A stretch of DNA of 64,000 nucleotides from Romboutsia_C sp015668195 (GCF_015668195.1 NZ_JADPFC010000002.1:558001-622000), one strand, 5' to 3'; counted from the first letter of the stretch, positions 35,149 through 44,406 are shown. Notes: generated by a model from the letters alone, not told the origin. Made by a program: numbers and translations.

Positions 35149-36792
35149 TTAATTTCTTATATTTTTAATTAACTCTATATTGCCTTTATCCTCAGGTTTT
35201 CCATAAAAATATCCTTGTATAAATATATTGCCGTAGTCTATATTTTTTATAATATCTACTTGTTCTTTAAATTCAACACCTTCTAATACTATGCTTTTAT
35301 TCGTTAGCTTGCATACCTTACTTAGAAATATTATAATTTCATGATTAAATTTATTATTTTTAATCTCATCTATAAAATATTTATCTATTTTTATCATATC
35401 AAAGTTAAGTTTGGATAATATATCTAGATTTGAGTATTTAACGCCGAAGTCATCTGAAGCTATTTTTATATTTTTACTTTGTAAAAACTCCATACCTTTT
35501 TTTATTTCTTTTAAATTCTCTGATTCTATATTTTCAACAATTTCAAATATAATATTTTTATTATCAAAATTTTTATCCTCTTCAATTGTAGAATCAATTG
35601 TTTTTAAGAATTTTTTGCTTTTTATCTCGTTGAAAGATATATTCATAGAAATGTAGAACGTTTCATCCTTTAGATTTGTGTTTAATTTAAACCATTCATA
35701 ATCCCTTAATATATTTTTAAACACCCATATTGCTAACTCTTCAGTCATATTACTCTTTTCAATATCATTTATAAAAAAATACGGCGATACTATTTTACCT
35801 TCAGGATTTATATATCTAATTAAAGCTTCAAACCCTACAATTTTATCATTTTTAGGATTAATTATTGGTTGATAATAAATTGTATATCTATCTTTTATTA
35901 AGTTATCTTTTATTTTTTTTCTTAGCTTATTTATATTTATAGCTGGTACTATATACTTTATTGCTATAAATAATATAAGTATTGATGATATAGCATATAA
36001 TAATATTTCTCTTTTTGTAACTTTATTTTTAAAGTATTTTAAACGTATCTTTTCTAATTCATTTTTCTGTTTTTCAGTGTAATTGTCTAAAATACTATCA
36101 ATTTCATCTATAATCCATCTACTATTCTTCGATGCTGTTATATATACAGATCCTGGTGAAAATTTATAAATTTGATTGTACTTATTAAGTTTATTTGGAT
36201 TTGATGGCGAAAGTGTTGCCACTACAGATTTGTCATCTAACATTTGTAATGCTTTTTTATAATCGTCTACCCATATAACTATAGGATTTATATCCTTTGA
36301 TTGTAAATACCCTAATAACCATTCTGACCCATATTCGTTTTTTATAAAAGCGACCTTTTTTTTGTCTAGAGATTTTATATCTTTATGTCTAAAATTTTTA
36401 TTAGTATAAACTGATAATAGCTCTACTCCAACATAATTTTTAGAATAAATAAACTTATCTTTTCTTTCCTGAGTGTACTGAAGGCCCATCATCATATCTA
36501 TTTTATTTTCTTCTAAATCTCTAATTAATGAAGATACTTCTCCCTCTATACATTTAATCTTTATTTTTTTACCACCCTCATGATTATTTACGTCATGAAT
36601 AATCTTGTCTAAAAGCTCTTTATAATACCCTCCAACATCCCCATCTTTAATATAAAAATATGGTTCATAATCATATACCCCTAACTTTATGGTTATATAT
36701 TCTTTATCGGCATATGAAATACTGTAATTTAGTATAATTATTGCAAGTACTACATTTACGATTAATATTTTATAAAGCTTATTTTTTCTCAC
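35149..36792 (-). CDS. SBP3-TM-EAL cyclic di-GMP phosphodiesterase (copy 2)
   Basis: 547 residues, the closest relative of copy 1 (23751-25394): same length, same GTG start and near-identical N-terminus. Extracellular type 3 solute-binding domain (about 33-255, with YDYEPYFYIKDGDVGGYY), membrane helix (about 262-285), then the EAL domain. Catalytic motifs are intact: GFEALIRYINPEG, YISMNISFNEI, FEIVENIES, ASDDFGVKYSNLD, IKIDKYFID and VLEGVEFKEQVD. The ligand-binding region differs from copy 1 more than the EAL part, so ligands may differ. Its leader, 36793-37080, is also homologous to the leader of copy 1. Its 3' end lies just upstream of the protease promoter on the same strand; I see no obvious terminator between. 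Confidence 0.88.
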   Translation of the reverse strand: MRKNKLYKILIVNVVLAIIILNYSISYADKEYITIKLGVYDYEPYFYIKDGDVGGYYKELLDKIIHDVNNHEGGKKIKIKCIEGEVSSLIRDLEENKIDMMMGLQYTQERKDKFIYSKNYVGVELLSVYTNKNFRHKDIKSLDKKKVAFIKNEYGSEWLLGYLQSKDINPIVIWVDDYKKALQMLDDKSVVATLSPSNPNKLNKYNQIYKFSPGSVYITASKNSRWIIDEIDSILDNYTEKQKNELEKIRLKYFKNKVTKREILLYAISSILILFIAIKYIVPAININKLRKKIKDNLIKDRYTIYYQPIINPKNDKIVGFEALIRYINPEGKIVSPYFFINDIEKSNMTEELAIWVFKNILRDYEWFKLNTNLKDETFYISMNISFNEIKSKKFLKTIDSTIEEDKNFDNKNIIFEIVENIESENLKEIKKGMEFLQSKNIKIASDDFGVKYSNLDILSKLNFDMIKIDKYFIDEIKNNKFNHEIIIFLSKVCKLTNKSIVLEGVEFKEQVDIIKNIDYGNIFIQGYFYGKPEDKGNIELIKNIRN

Positions 36793-37080
36793 ACCTAATT
36801 CTCTCCCCCTATAACTTTAAAAATACTACTTTATAATTAAGTTCCTTACATTTTAAATCTAATACTATTTTATATATTAAATTTTTAACTATATAATTTT
36901 TTATTAATTAATTATTAGCTTCATATAATTTTATTTTGATATAAAAATAATTCTGTCTATATATTTATATACGCTTTTATACAAAATTTCAACATCTTTT
37001 TTGATATTATTTATATTCTTTGTATTTTTTGTATGATTTAGTATCTTTATTACCTTTATGTATATTCTATTTTTTTACTT
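36793..37080. repeat. duplicated EAL leader region (second copy at about 25395-25690)
   Basis: The gene-free stretch upstream of EAL copy 2 matches the one upstream of copy 1 over about 290 bases. Shared runs include AATACTACTTTATAATTAAG, TTCCTTACATTTTAAATC and TACAAAATTTCAACA. Together with the EAL remnant at 25690 this shows that a whole block was duplicated, not just one gene. Confidence 0.75.
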
Positions 37081-37089
37081 TGTTTATCT

Positions 37090-37122
37090 AAAAAAGGATG
37101 GCTTTTACAAGCCATCCTTTTT
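37090..37122 (-). terminator. intrinsic terminator of EAL copy 3
   Basis: GGATGGCTT pairs with AAGCCATCC around TTAC, with A and T runs on either side, directly after the stop codon at 37124. Confidence 0.8.
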
Positions 37123-37123
37123 G

Positions 37124-38791
37124 CTAATCCTTATTATATTTTTTACACATATTATTAATTAACTTTATCTCTTCTTTGCTTTGAGGTTGAGCATAAAAAT
37201 ATCCTTGTATAAATATATTATCATTATCTATATTTTTTAAAATATCTACTTGTTCCTTACTTTCAACACCTTCTGCTATTATTTTAGTATTAGTTAATTT
37301 ACAGATTTTGCTTAAAAATATTATAAGCTCATAATTAAAATTACCTTCTTTAATCTCATCTATAAAATATTTATCTATTTTAACAACATCAAAATTAAAT
37401 TTAGATAATATATCTAGATTTGAATATTGAATGCCAAAATCATCAGCAGCTATTTTTATATTCCTGCTTTGTAAAAATTCCATTCCTTTTTTTATTTGTT
37501 TGAAATTACCTGATTTTATATTTTCAACAATTTCAAAAATAATTTTTTTAGACTTAAAATCCTTGTCATTATCAATTATATAATTAACTTTCTCCAAGAA
37601 TTCTTTACTCCTTATTTCATTGAATGATATGTTTAATGAAATATAAAATTCCTCGCCATTTAAGTTTGTGTTTGTCTTAAACCACTTATAGTCTTTTAGT
37701 ACAGTTTCAAATATCCATATTGATAATTCTTCTGTCATATTGCATTTTTCTATGTCACTTAAAAAGAAATATGGAGATATTATTTTTCCATCAGGGTTTA
37801 TGTACCTAATTAAAGCTTCAAATCCTACAACTTTATCATTTTTAGGATTAATTATTGGTTGATAATAAAGTGTATATCTATTTTGGGATAAGTTTTCTTT
37901 TATACTTTTTCTTAATTTTTTTAGCTTTATAGCTGGTATTATATGCATTATTAATATAAATAAAATACATATTAATGCTATAGTACATAGTATTATTATT
38001 TCTTTTGAGTTTGCTCCTTTATGAAAATATTTTAAGTATATTTTTTCTAATGAATGCTTTTGATTTTTATTAGGATTTTCTAATACCTTATCAATTTCAT
38101 CCATAAGCCACTTATTATTTTTTGATGAAGCTATATATGCAGCTCCTGGTGAAAATTCATAGATTTTTTTAAACTCACGTAGCTTCTTTTGATTTATTGG
38201 AGCTACAGCTGCTACTACAGATTTTTGTTTTAGCATATCTATTATTTGGTTAAAATCTTCTACCCATACAGGTTTTGGTTTTATTCCGTTTTTTGCTAAT
38301 TCATCTAGTAACCATTTAGATTCATATTCACTTTTTATAAAAGCAACTTTCTTATTATTTATGGACTTTATATCTTTATATTTATAATCGCTATTAACAT
38401 ATATTCCTAATAATTCAACTCCTACATTTTCTTTAGAAAAAATAAGCTTATCTTTTCTTTCATCTGTGTACTGAAGCCCAACCATTAAATCAATTTTATT
38501 TTCTCCTAAATCTTCAATTAAAGAGTGTATATTCCCTCTTACATATTCAACCTTTACCCTTTTATCTATAGGCAAATTTTTATTTATTTCAAAGATAATA
38601 TTATCTAAAATATCCTTATAGTATCCATCTACCTTGCCATCTGGTTTCATATAAAAATATGGTTCAAAATCATATGCTCCTACCTTTATAGTTCTGTATT
38701 TCTCGTTTGCATATGAAGTATTATAGTTTGATATGGTTATTAAAAATAATATAACTAAAATTAATAAGCTTCTAACTTTATGTTCTCCCAT
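37124..38791 (-). CDS. SBP3-TM-EAL cyclic di-GMP phosphodiesterase (copy 3)
   Basis: More divergent paralogue of the other two EAL proteins. A signal or anchor segment (VRSLLILVILFLITISN) is followed by a solute-binding domain (TIKVGAYDFEPYFYMKPDG), a membrane helix (EIIILCTIALICILFILIM) and an EAL domain with GFEALIRYINPDG, YISLNISFNEI, FEIVENIKSG, AADDFGIQYSNLD, VKIDKYFID and IAEGVESKEQVD, so it should be active. The frame is open to a TTG at 38827, but AAGGAG lies 10 bases before the ATG at 38791, which I prefer (555 residues). An intact paralogue lies downstream, and a wrecked copy of this gene lies at 25690-25895. Confidence 0.87.
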   Translation of the reverse strand: MGEHKVRSLLILVILFLITISNYNTSYANEKYRTIKVGAYDFEPYFYMKPDGKVDGYYKDILDNIIFEINKNLPIDKRVKVEYVRGNIHSLIEDLGENKIDLMVGLQYTDERKDKLIFSKENVGVELLGIYVNSDYKYKDIKSINNKKVAFIKSEYESKWLLDELAKNGIKPKPVWVEDFNQIIDMLKQKSVVAAVAPINQKKLREFKKIYEFSPGAAYIASSKNNKWLMDEIDKVLENPNKNQKHSLEKIYLKYFHKGANSKEIIILCTIALICILFILIMHIIPAIKLKKLRKSIKENLSQNRYTLYYQPIINPKNDKVVGFEALIRYINPDGKIISPYFFLSDIEKCNMTEELSIWIFETVLKDYKWFKTNTNLNGEEFYISLNISFNEIRSKEFLEKVNYIIDNDKDFKSKKIIFEIVENIKSGNFKQIKKGMEFLQSRNIKIAADDFGIQYSNLDILSKFNFDVVKIDKYFIDEIKEGNFNYELIIFLSKICKLTNTKIIAEGVESKEQVDILKNIDNDNIFIQGYFYAQPQSKEEIKLINNMCKKYNKD

Positions 38792-39126
38792 ATTCAATAG
38801 TCTCCTTTTTACTTCCCTTTTTATCAATTACCTTAATCTTCCTTACATTTATATTAACACTTTCAAACAAAAGTTTTTCATATTTTTTCATATTTTTTAC
38901 ATTTAATTTTATATTCTAATTATTTTTTAATATCATTATAAAAAATATTATAAAATTATATATATATGCATTAATTATATTTTTTTCAACGTTAATACTC
39001 TTATGCATATAAGCTAACTTCTCATTCTTAAAAGCATTAAAATCTCTACCATATCTATCCTATAATTAAATTTTGTTCACTTTTCGTATACTTTTTTAGC
39101 ACATTTTAAATAATTTTAATATATGG
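38792..39126. other. 335-base intergenic region, no gene seen
   Basis: Very AT-rich divergent region between EAL copy 3 and the XRE regulator. I see runs of T and A but no convincing RNA structure, open frame or repeat. Confidence 0.5.
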
Positions 39127-39164
39127 TTTACATTTATATAAACTTAGTACTATACTCTAAGTAT
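39127..39164 (+). promoter_or_regulatory. promoter and probable operator of XRE gene 1
   Basis: TTTACA (39127-39132), 18 bases, TATACT (39151-39156). The palindrome ATACT-CTA-AGTAT (39152-39164) covers the -10. The same layout, with ATACT-TTA-AGTAT, stands before XRE gene 2, suggesting autoregulation by both. Confidence 0.55.
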
Positions 39165-39181
39165 GGTGAGGTGAGTAAAAT

Positions 39182-39553
39182 ATGACTTTTGGGCAGAGAT
39201 TTAAACAACTAAGGATAGAAAAAAATCTAACACAGCAAGAATTAGCAGAAGATTTTAATAAGATATATGGACATAACTTTGCAAAATCTTCTATATCTCA
39301 ATATGAAAATGATAAAAGAAAGCCAGAAACAGAAGCGCTTAAGCATTTTTCATTGTATTTTAATGTATCAATAGACTACTTGCTAGGAGTAAGTAATGAT
39401 AGAAAATTATCTGTATTAAAAGAAAATGATAAACTAGATGATGAATTTATAAATGCTGCAAATAGTTTTTTTAAAGATGAAAATATTACTAGAGATAAAA
39501 AGGACGAGCTTTTTAAAGAAATTAGCAGACTATACTTTGAGTCATTAAAATAA
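39182..39553 (+). CDS. XRE-family (Cro/C1-type HTH) regulator 1
   Basis: A 123-residue DNA-binding regulator. The HTH_3 domain occupies about 5-65: FGQRFKQLRIEKNLTQQELA, SKS-type recognition helix region KSSISQYENDKRKPE, then LKHFSLYFNVSIDYLLGVSND. The C-terminal 45 residues form a helical tail (FINAANSFFKDENITRDKKD, then LFKEISRLYFESLK). This tail is shared with XRE 2 (52214) and with two small HTH-less proteins (44187 and 52736). GAGGTGA lies before the ATG. It stands alone between EAL copy 3 and the end of the DedA operon. Targets are unknown. Confidence 0.87.
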   Translation: MTFGQRFKQLRIEKNLTQQELAEDFNKIYGHNFAKSSISQYENDKRKPETEALKHFSLYFNVSIDYLLGVSNDRKLSVLKENDKLDDEFINAANSFFKDENITRDKKDELFKEISRLYFESLK

Positions 39554-39602
39554 GCTACATATTTGTAGTTTATTTTTTTGTTCTTTTACCAAATATGCAA
39601 GT

Positions 39603-39632
39603 AAAAAGGATATGACTATTATTGCCATATCC
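39603..39632 (-). terminator. intrinsic terminator of the DedA operon
   Basis: On the minus strand GGATATG...CATATCC forms a stem and TTTTT follows. A near-identical hairpin with its flanks recurs at 43769-43798. Confidence 0.65.
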
Positions 39633-39747
39633 ATAATTACTTGTATTTTATTTAAAAATTTTTGATTTTTCCTAATCGTATTAACACTTACTTTAACAAT
39701 TATTATATACTAAAATATTTTACAGTGTTTTTCATTATTTTAGTATA

Positions 39748-40377
39748 CTATACTTCTTGATTTATATATTTTTCACTATCTTTTTCTTTTCTATTTTTTA
39801 ATATTATCCAATAAAATCCTATTATTAAAATACCTAATATTCCTACTACTATAGAGTATTTTTTCATTATATTAGCAATTAAATCCATATTATCTCCTAT
39901 AAAATAGCCAACTAATATAAGAGCTATATTCCATACAGATATTCCAATTGCAGAATACAATGTAAACTGCCATACATTCATTCTAGTAACACCTGCCACT
40001 ATAGATATAAAAGTTCTAGCTAGTGGAACTAATCTTGATAACATAACAGATATTTTTTCATATTTTGCTAACCATCTATAAGATGCTTTTATAGATTTTT
40101 TGGTTTTTGGATATTTACTTTTTATAAATGATAATAGTGGTTGCCCTAATTTGTATCCTAAATAATAATTTACTACTGATCCAAATACTCCACCGATTAT
40201 TGATACTAGTATAACTAAAAATATATTCATATCAAATTTAAATGCTAATATTCCTACAAATGGTAATACTATCTCACTAGGTAAAGGAGCATTTGCATAT
40301 TCAAGGGCTACTATTATAAAAATACTTATGAGTCCATAATTTATTATAAACTCTTCTATCAATAACCTTAATTCCAT
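39748..40377 (-). CDS. DedA/VTT-family membrane protein
   Basis: A 209-residue polytopic protein of the DedA (SNARE-associated, VTT) family. Recent work assigns members to recycling undecaprenyl phosphate or other lipids across the membrane. Landmarks are NAPLPSEIVLPFVGILAF, GGVFGSVVNYYLGYKLGQ and the conserved basic motif SRLVPLARTFISIVAGVTRM. The tail is charged (KNRKEKDSEKYINQ). It is the last gene of a leftward operon with a DPPR-synthase-like prenyltransferase, a GT-C-like protein and an acyltransferase. Lipid carrier handling would fit that setting. Confidence 0.87.
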   Translation of the reverse strand: MELRLLIEEFIINYGLISIFIIVALEYANAPLPSEIVLPFVGILAFKFDMNIFLVILVSIIGGVFGSVVNYYLGYKLGQPLLSFIKSKYPKTKKSIKASYRWLAKYEKISVMLSRLVPLARTFISIVAGVTRMNVWQFTLYSAIGISVWNIALILVGYFIGDNMDLIANIMKKYSIVVGILGILIIGFYWIILKNRKEKDSEKYINQEV

Positions 40378-40420
40378 TAAATTTATCTCCCCTTATATTA
40401 TTTATCATGAAAATTATCCA

Positions 40421-41308
40421 CTAGAATAACAGTATAATAACACATGTTACTACCCATAACAAAACATCTATTTTTAAACTAGTATCATTTAATACAACAT
40501 CCGTTGGATTTCCTTCATCACTTATATTAATAATATAACTGTACCTAAAAATACCATATATTACAAATATAGTTGTAAATATCATATTAGGATTATCTAT
40601 ACTACTCGTAGAATAAAGCGCATAGCAAACTATTGTACAACTTTGAACTACCGTAATCATTTGATCTATTATTTCTTCATTATAATCTTTAAGTATCTTT
40701 CTATGATCTCCTGCACTACTTTTTAAAGTATTTATCTCTTTCTTCCTTTTTCCAAGTCCTAAAAATAATGATAAAAAGAATGTACATAATATTATCCAAT
40801 TTGATAGTTGTACACCTACTGATACACTCCCTGCAAGTATTCTAAGTATAAATCCTATAGCTATAGAACATACATCTAATAAAACTATATTTTTCAATTT
40901 AAATGAGTATAATATATTATTTAATAAGTATAATATTATTACCGCAGTTAATTTTAAATTTACCAATAGTGATAAAGATATTGAAGCTATTACTAATACT
41001 ACTCCTAATATCACAGCTTTTTCTTTTTTTATAGCTCCACTAGCTAATGGTCTTTTACATTTTTTAGGATGACATTTATCCTTTTCTATATCTACTATGT
41101 CATTTAATATATATACTGCTGATGAAATAAGGCAAAAACATATAAATGCTATCATAGATTTATAGAATAAATTTATATGTATTATATTTCCTGAAAATAC
41201 TATTGCTGATAATACAAATAAGTTCTTTATGTACTGTTTTGGTCTCATAAGATTTATATATTCTTTATAAAAACTATATTTTTCTTGCTTTATATTATAT
41301 TGCTCCAT
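40421..41308 (-). CDS. UbiA-family prenyltransferase, DPPR-synthase-like
   Basis: A 295-residue membrane enzyme of the UbiA family that resembles decaprenyl-phosphate phosphoribosyltransferase (actinobacterial Rv3806c type). It opens YINLMRPKQYIKNLFVLSAI, as that subgroup does. The metal- and diphosphate-binding motif NDIVDIEKDKCHPKKCKRPL (NDxxDxxxD, with the His/Arg-rich extension of the subgroup) follows, and the second Asp-rich site lies near LGLGKRKKEINTL. This enzyme would make polyprenyl-phosphoribose, a donor for furanosyl pentoses. The specific substrate is inference. It shares an operon with a GT-C-like protein that could use the product. Confidence 0.75.
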   Translation of the reverse strand: MEQYNIKQEKYSFYKEYINLMRPKQYIKNLFVLSAIVFSGNIIHINLFYKSMIAFICFCLISSAVYILNDIVDIEKDKCHPKKCKRPLASGAIKKEKAVILGVVLVIASISLSLLVNLKLTAVIILYLLNNILYSFKLKNIVLLDVCSIAIGFILRILAGSVSVGVQLSNWIILCTFFLSLFLGLGKRKKEINTLKSSAGDHRKILKDYNEEIIDQMITVVQSCTIVCYALYSTSSIDNPNMIFTTIFVIYGIFRYSYIINISDEGNPTDVVLNDTSLKIDVLLWVVTCVIILLF

Positions 41309-41360
41309 ACTTTCCCCCCAAAATAATCCCTATCTCTCATATATATCCCTGTTATTAAAT

Positions 41361-42602
41361 TTATAGTCTAGGTAAAATTTGTACCCCTAAGTTAAATATT
41401 TTTATAAAACCTTGTCCATTACTTAATATAACTGTAGTCAAAACAATAATTAAAAATAAATTTACACTTTTTATATTTTCACTTTTAATATTCTTACAAA
41501 AATGTGCTAATAGTATTATTATTGCAAAACCAAAATGTATAGTCATTATATTAGCATTTAATAAATTAAATCCAACAATTCCATGCATAAAAATATTAAA
41601 TAATATTATACCAGCACTTAACTTAACTATATCGTCTTTTCTATTAATAATAATAGATGCTATACATAAACATAATATAATCATAAATATTACAAAATAT
41701 ATGATATTTATATTGTCAGTTTGCATCATCTTATAATTAATCCCATTTACTCCATAAGTTGTTATTTCGTTTCCAGGAAAATAGATACTTGGGTATAAAA
41801 GCCTAAATAATATCATTTTTATCTTTTCAATCCAAGTTCCATTAAATACATACGCTGAATTGTCTTTTATACCTGAAACTGTATTTAATAATGATATAGA
41901 ATTAGTCATTATTATAGCTATATATGATGTTAAAGCAAAAACTGTTAAATGTTTAATATATTTTTTAAATTGAGTTTTGTATTTAATAATTAAATTTAAT
42001 ACGTATATATATATATTACTAACAGTTATTCCAAATAGTGGTATTGCAGCTAAATCTAATAAATAATTTTCTTTATTTTTATGAACTAAATATATAAATA
42101 ATATTATAGATAATTGAGCATATATAAATCTTTCTATACTAAGACTCATAAATAACTGTGGAAATGAAAATAAGAATATCCCCATTATTGTATAAAGTGT
42201 TGTTTTATTCAATTTTAATGATTTTAAATAGCTGAAAATTAAAGTTATAGATATAGAACTAACTGCTATCTGTAACAATGTCAATCCTATCCCATATAAA
42301 TAATCAACCCTTATGCCTATCTTTGAAGATAAAAATTGGCTTATAACAAATATTGGATATGCTATAATAGAAACTATTTTTGAAAAAAGAATATGCTTGT
42401 TATTATCTTTATTTTCAACAAATATATTTCGTTCAAATAAAACACCTGAATCTGAATCTAATATAACATCAAATGTATTTTTCGTTTCATAAAGTATAGT
42501 TGTATTATAAAAAAATATACCTGATATTAAAGTGTATATTGTTGCCACAATAAGAAATATAATCAACTCCTCTTTATATTTCATATAAGTTTTTCTTATC
42601 AT
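41361..42602 (-). CDS. Polytopic membrane protein, GT-C glycosyltransferase-like
   Basis: 413 residues with about ten hydrophobic segments. The first membrane segment (LIIFLIVATIYTLISGIFF) is followed by an outward loop containing FDVILDSDSGVLFERN; an acidic pair here is what GT-C enzymes use for catalysis with polyprenyl-phosphate sugars. I do not recognise a named family. Its start overlaps the end of the upstream acyltransferase by 29 bases, and the DPPR-synthase-like gene follows. I infer that it transfers a pentofuranose or similar sugar outside the membrane. Confidence 0.55.
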   Translation of the reverse strand: MIRKTYMKYKEELIIFLIVATIYTLISGIFFYNTTILYETKNTFDVILDSDSGVLFERNIFVENKDNNKHILFSKIVSIIAYPIFVISQFLSSKIGIRVDYLYGIGLTLLQIAVSSISITLIFSYLKSLKLNKTTLYTIMGIFLFSFPQLFMSLSIERFIYAQLSIILFIYLVHKNKENYLLDLAAIPLFGITVSNIYIYVLNLIIKYKTQFKKYIKHLTVFALTSYIAIIMTNSISLLNTVSGIKDNSAYVFNGTWIEKIKMILFRLLYPSIYFPGNEITTYGVNGINYKMMQTDNINIIYFVIFMIILCLCIASIIINRKDDIVKLSAGIILFNIFMHGIVGFNLLNANIMTIHFGFAIIILLAHFCKNIKSENIKSVNLFLIIVLTTVILSNGQGFIKIFNLGVQILPRL

Positions 42603-43644
42603 TTTGTACCCCCTTTGTTAATAGTTTAATATTTTCAAACTTACCAAAAATCCTTGCAAATATTAAATTAAGATATATAACTAAAACCGTATTGATTAAC
42701 ACCATTATAATTTTATAAATAATATTTTCACTTATATCAAATAAATATATATATATTGGCCTAACCAATAAATATGTAAACGGGTGATATAAGTACAATG
42801 TAAAGCCATAAGTGGAATATTGATTTACTAACCTACTTATATATTTTGTTTTGCCTATATTTAAAATATAATCTCTTAAAATATATAACAAATTAAATGC
42901 TATAATCGTATATATTAAAAATATAAAGTTTGGAGGAAACTTGTTTTTTTGCATATCCATAACAAACTGGTCTTTAGAAATCAAATAAATTAATATTGCA
43001 CTCATCAAAGTTATTATTATTAAATTTGATAATTTACTTATTTTTATTTCTTTCAGTTTATTGTAAAAAAATCCTGCATATATCCAGAATGCATAGAATA
43101 TAACATTTTTTAAAACTGTAAGATTATCTATATTATTCATATATACTATAAGACAAGATATTAAAATCATAGGTATATATTTAAATTTATTACCTAGTGT
43201 ATTATATAAATTGTACATAATCGGTATAAATGGAACTAAAATTAAGTATACTGGTATAAACCATAGATGCCATGTAATAAATTGTAATGTAACACTAGGT
43301 TCTTTAAATACATTAAAGCTACTTATAACAAACTCCTTAAAACTTAAATATGTAATAGTCGTACCAAGAATATTAGCTACATATTCTATAAATACTAGAA
43401 ATATTATAAATATAAAATATGGTATTAATATTCTAGGTATTCTTGAAATAATATATTTAGCATATGATTTTTTATTACTTAACGAATAACTTGCTCCAGT
43501 TATAAAAAATACTACTGCCATCTCAAAAAGAAAAAAAGATTTAATTTTAGTTCCAAAATTCGGAAACCAATATAATGTATGTATAAATCCAATGATATAC
43601 ATCATAATTAAACCCCTATATATATCTAATTTTTCATCCCTCAT
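42574..43644 (-). CDS. Acyltransferase 3 family (OafA/WecH-like) membrane protein
   Basis: A 356-residue integral membrane O-acyltransferase, probably adding acetyl groups to surface sugars. It begins MRDEKLDIYRGLIMMYIIGF with a membrane His in the first helix (GFIHTLYWFP), followed by a lengthy series of helices. FITGASYSLSNKK and FITWHLWFIPVYLIL match Acyl_transf_3. It is the first gene of the leftward four-gene operon (acyltransferase, GT-C-like, DPPR-like, DedA) and overlaps the next gene by 29 bases. Confidence 0.8.
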   Translation of the reverse strand: MRDEKLDIYRGLIMMYIIGFIHTLYWFPNFGTKIKSFFLFEMAVVFFITGASYSLSNKKSYAKYIISRIPRILIPYFIFIIFLVFIEYVANILGTTITYLSFKEFVISSFNVFKEPSVTLQFITWHLWFIPVYLILVPFIPIMYNLYNTLGNKFKYIPMILISCLIVYMNNIDNLTVLKNVIFYAFWIYAGFFYNKLKEIKISKLSNLIIITLMSAILIYLISKDQFVMDMQKNKFPPNFIFLIYTIIAFNLLYILRDYILNIGKTKYISRLVNQYSTYGFTLYLYHPFTYLLVRPIYIYLFDISENIIYKIIMVLINTVLVIYLNLIFARIFGKFENIKLLTKGVQNDKKNLYEI

Positions 43645-43759
43645 AATTATTCTATATTCTTAACCCCCTATAATTTGTTCTGTACCTAAATTTAGTTTAT
43701 CTTGTTGAATAGCTTAGAATATATTTAAATTCCAACCTTAATTTATATAAGTATCTGTA

Positions 43760-43915
43760 TAAGCAAATAAAAAGGATATAACTATTATTGTTATATCCAT
43801 AATTAATTACAATTTTTTGAAATTTTTGATTTTCTCAAATCATATTAACATCTACTCTAGTAATTATTAGACACTAAAATCATTTTAACATAATTTTCCA
43901 TGTTTTTCACTATTT
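43760..43915. repeat. diverged copy of the 39.6-39.75 kb intergenic segment, with orphan terminator
   Basis: Matches 39597-39745 over about 150 bases: AAAAAGGATAT.ACTATTATTG, then CATAATTA, TTTTTGATTTT and ATTAACA. It holds the hairpin GGATATAAC / GTTATATCC (43769-43798) with a T run on the minus strand. No minus-strand gene ends here now, since the next upstream gene has its own terminator at 44407. It looks like the 3' end of a lost operon. Confidence 0.6.
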
Positions 43916-44014
43916 TTTACTTTTGCCTTTTTGCTTTATTTAAAGTTTTTATGTCTAATCTTTTAAATATTTATTTCAGCACAAACTATAAATGCTATAT
44001 ATATCAATAAATTG

Positions 44015-44059
44015 TTTTTTAATGTATCTATATATCATTTACTAGGAATGAGTGATTGT
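44015..44059 (+). pseudogene. remnant of an XRE regulator gene
   Basis: TTTTAATGTATC, then CATTTACTAGGAATGAGTGA, matches the segment of XRE 1 (around 39357) coding FNVSIDYLLGVSND; here it would read FNVSIYHLLGMSD. No frame extends in either direction. It lies about 130 bases before the small HTH-less paralogue at 44187. Confidence 0.55.
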
Positions 44060-44186
44060 TTTTACCAAACATTTGTTTTAATTTTTTTACCATTTGTTTC
44101 CATATTGTGATACAATTATTTATAGATAGGAATTTCTATTTGAGATTTTAATTTATTTTATATAGTTTTATAACAGGGGGATTATT

Positions 44187-44384
44187 ATGTTTTTTAATGA
44201 TATTTTTATGGACAAAGATGTTGAAGGGTCGTACTCTAATAGCTATGATAAGATGATAAATTTAGCTAGTAGGGTTTTTGTTGATGATAGTGTGGATGCT
44301 GATAGGAAAAAGGAGCTTTATTTGTTGCTTTGTTGTGCTTATGGGCAGTTGGATGATGTAACAACTTTTAGCTTAAATTCATAA
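44187..44384 (+). CDS. Small HTH-less protein related to the C-terminal tail of the XRE regulators
   Basis: 65 residues, no HTH. The core SYDKMINLASRVFVDDSV followed by DADRKKELYLLLCCAY aligns with the tails of XRE 1 and XRE 2 (FINAANSFFKDENITRDKKD, LFKEISRLYF) and with the 56-residue protein at 52736. If the tail mediates dimerisation, this could form mixed pairs with the regulators and act as an antagonist; that is inference. AGGGGG lies 6 bases before the ATG. The frame is short, but the two paralogues and the ribosome site support it. Confidence 0.65.
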   Translation: MFFNDIFMDKDVEGSYSNSYDKMINLASRVFVDDSVDADRKKELYLLLCCAYGQLDDVTTFSLNS

Positions 44385-44406
44385 TCATATTTTACCATAT
44401 TAAAAA

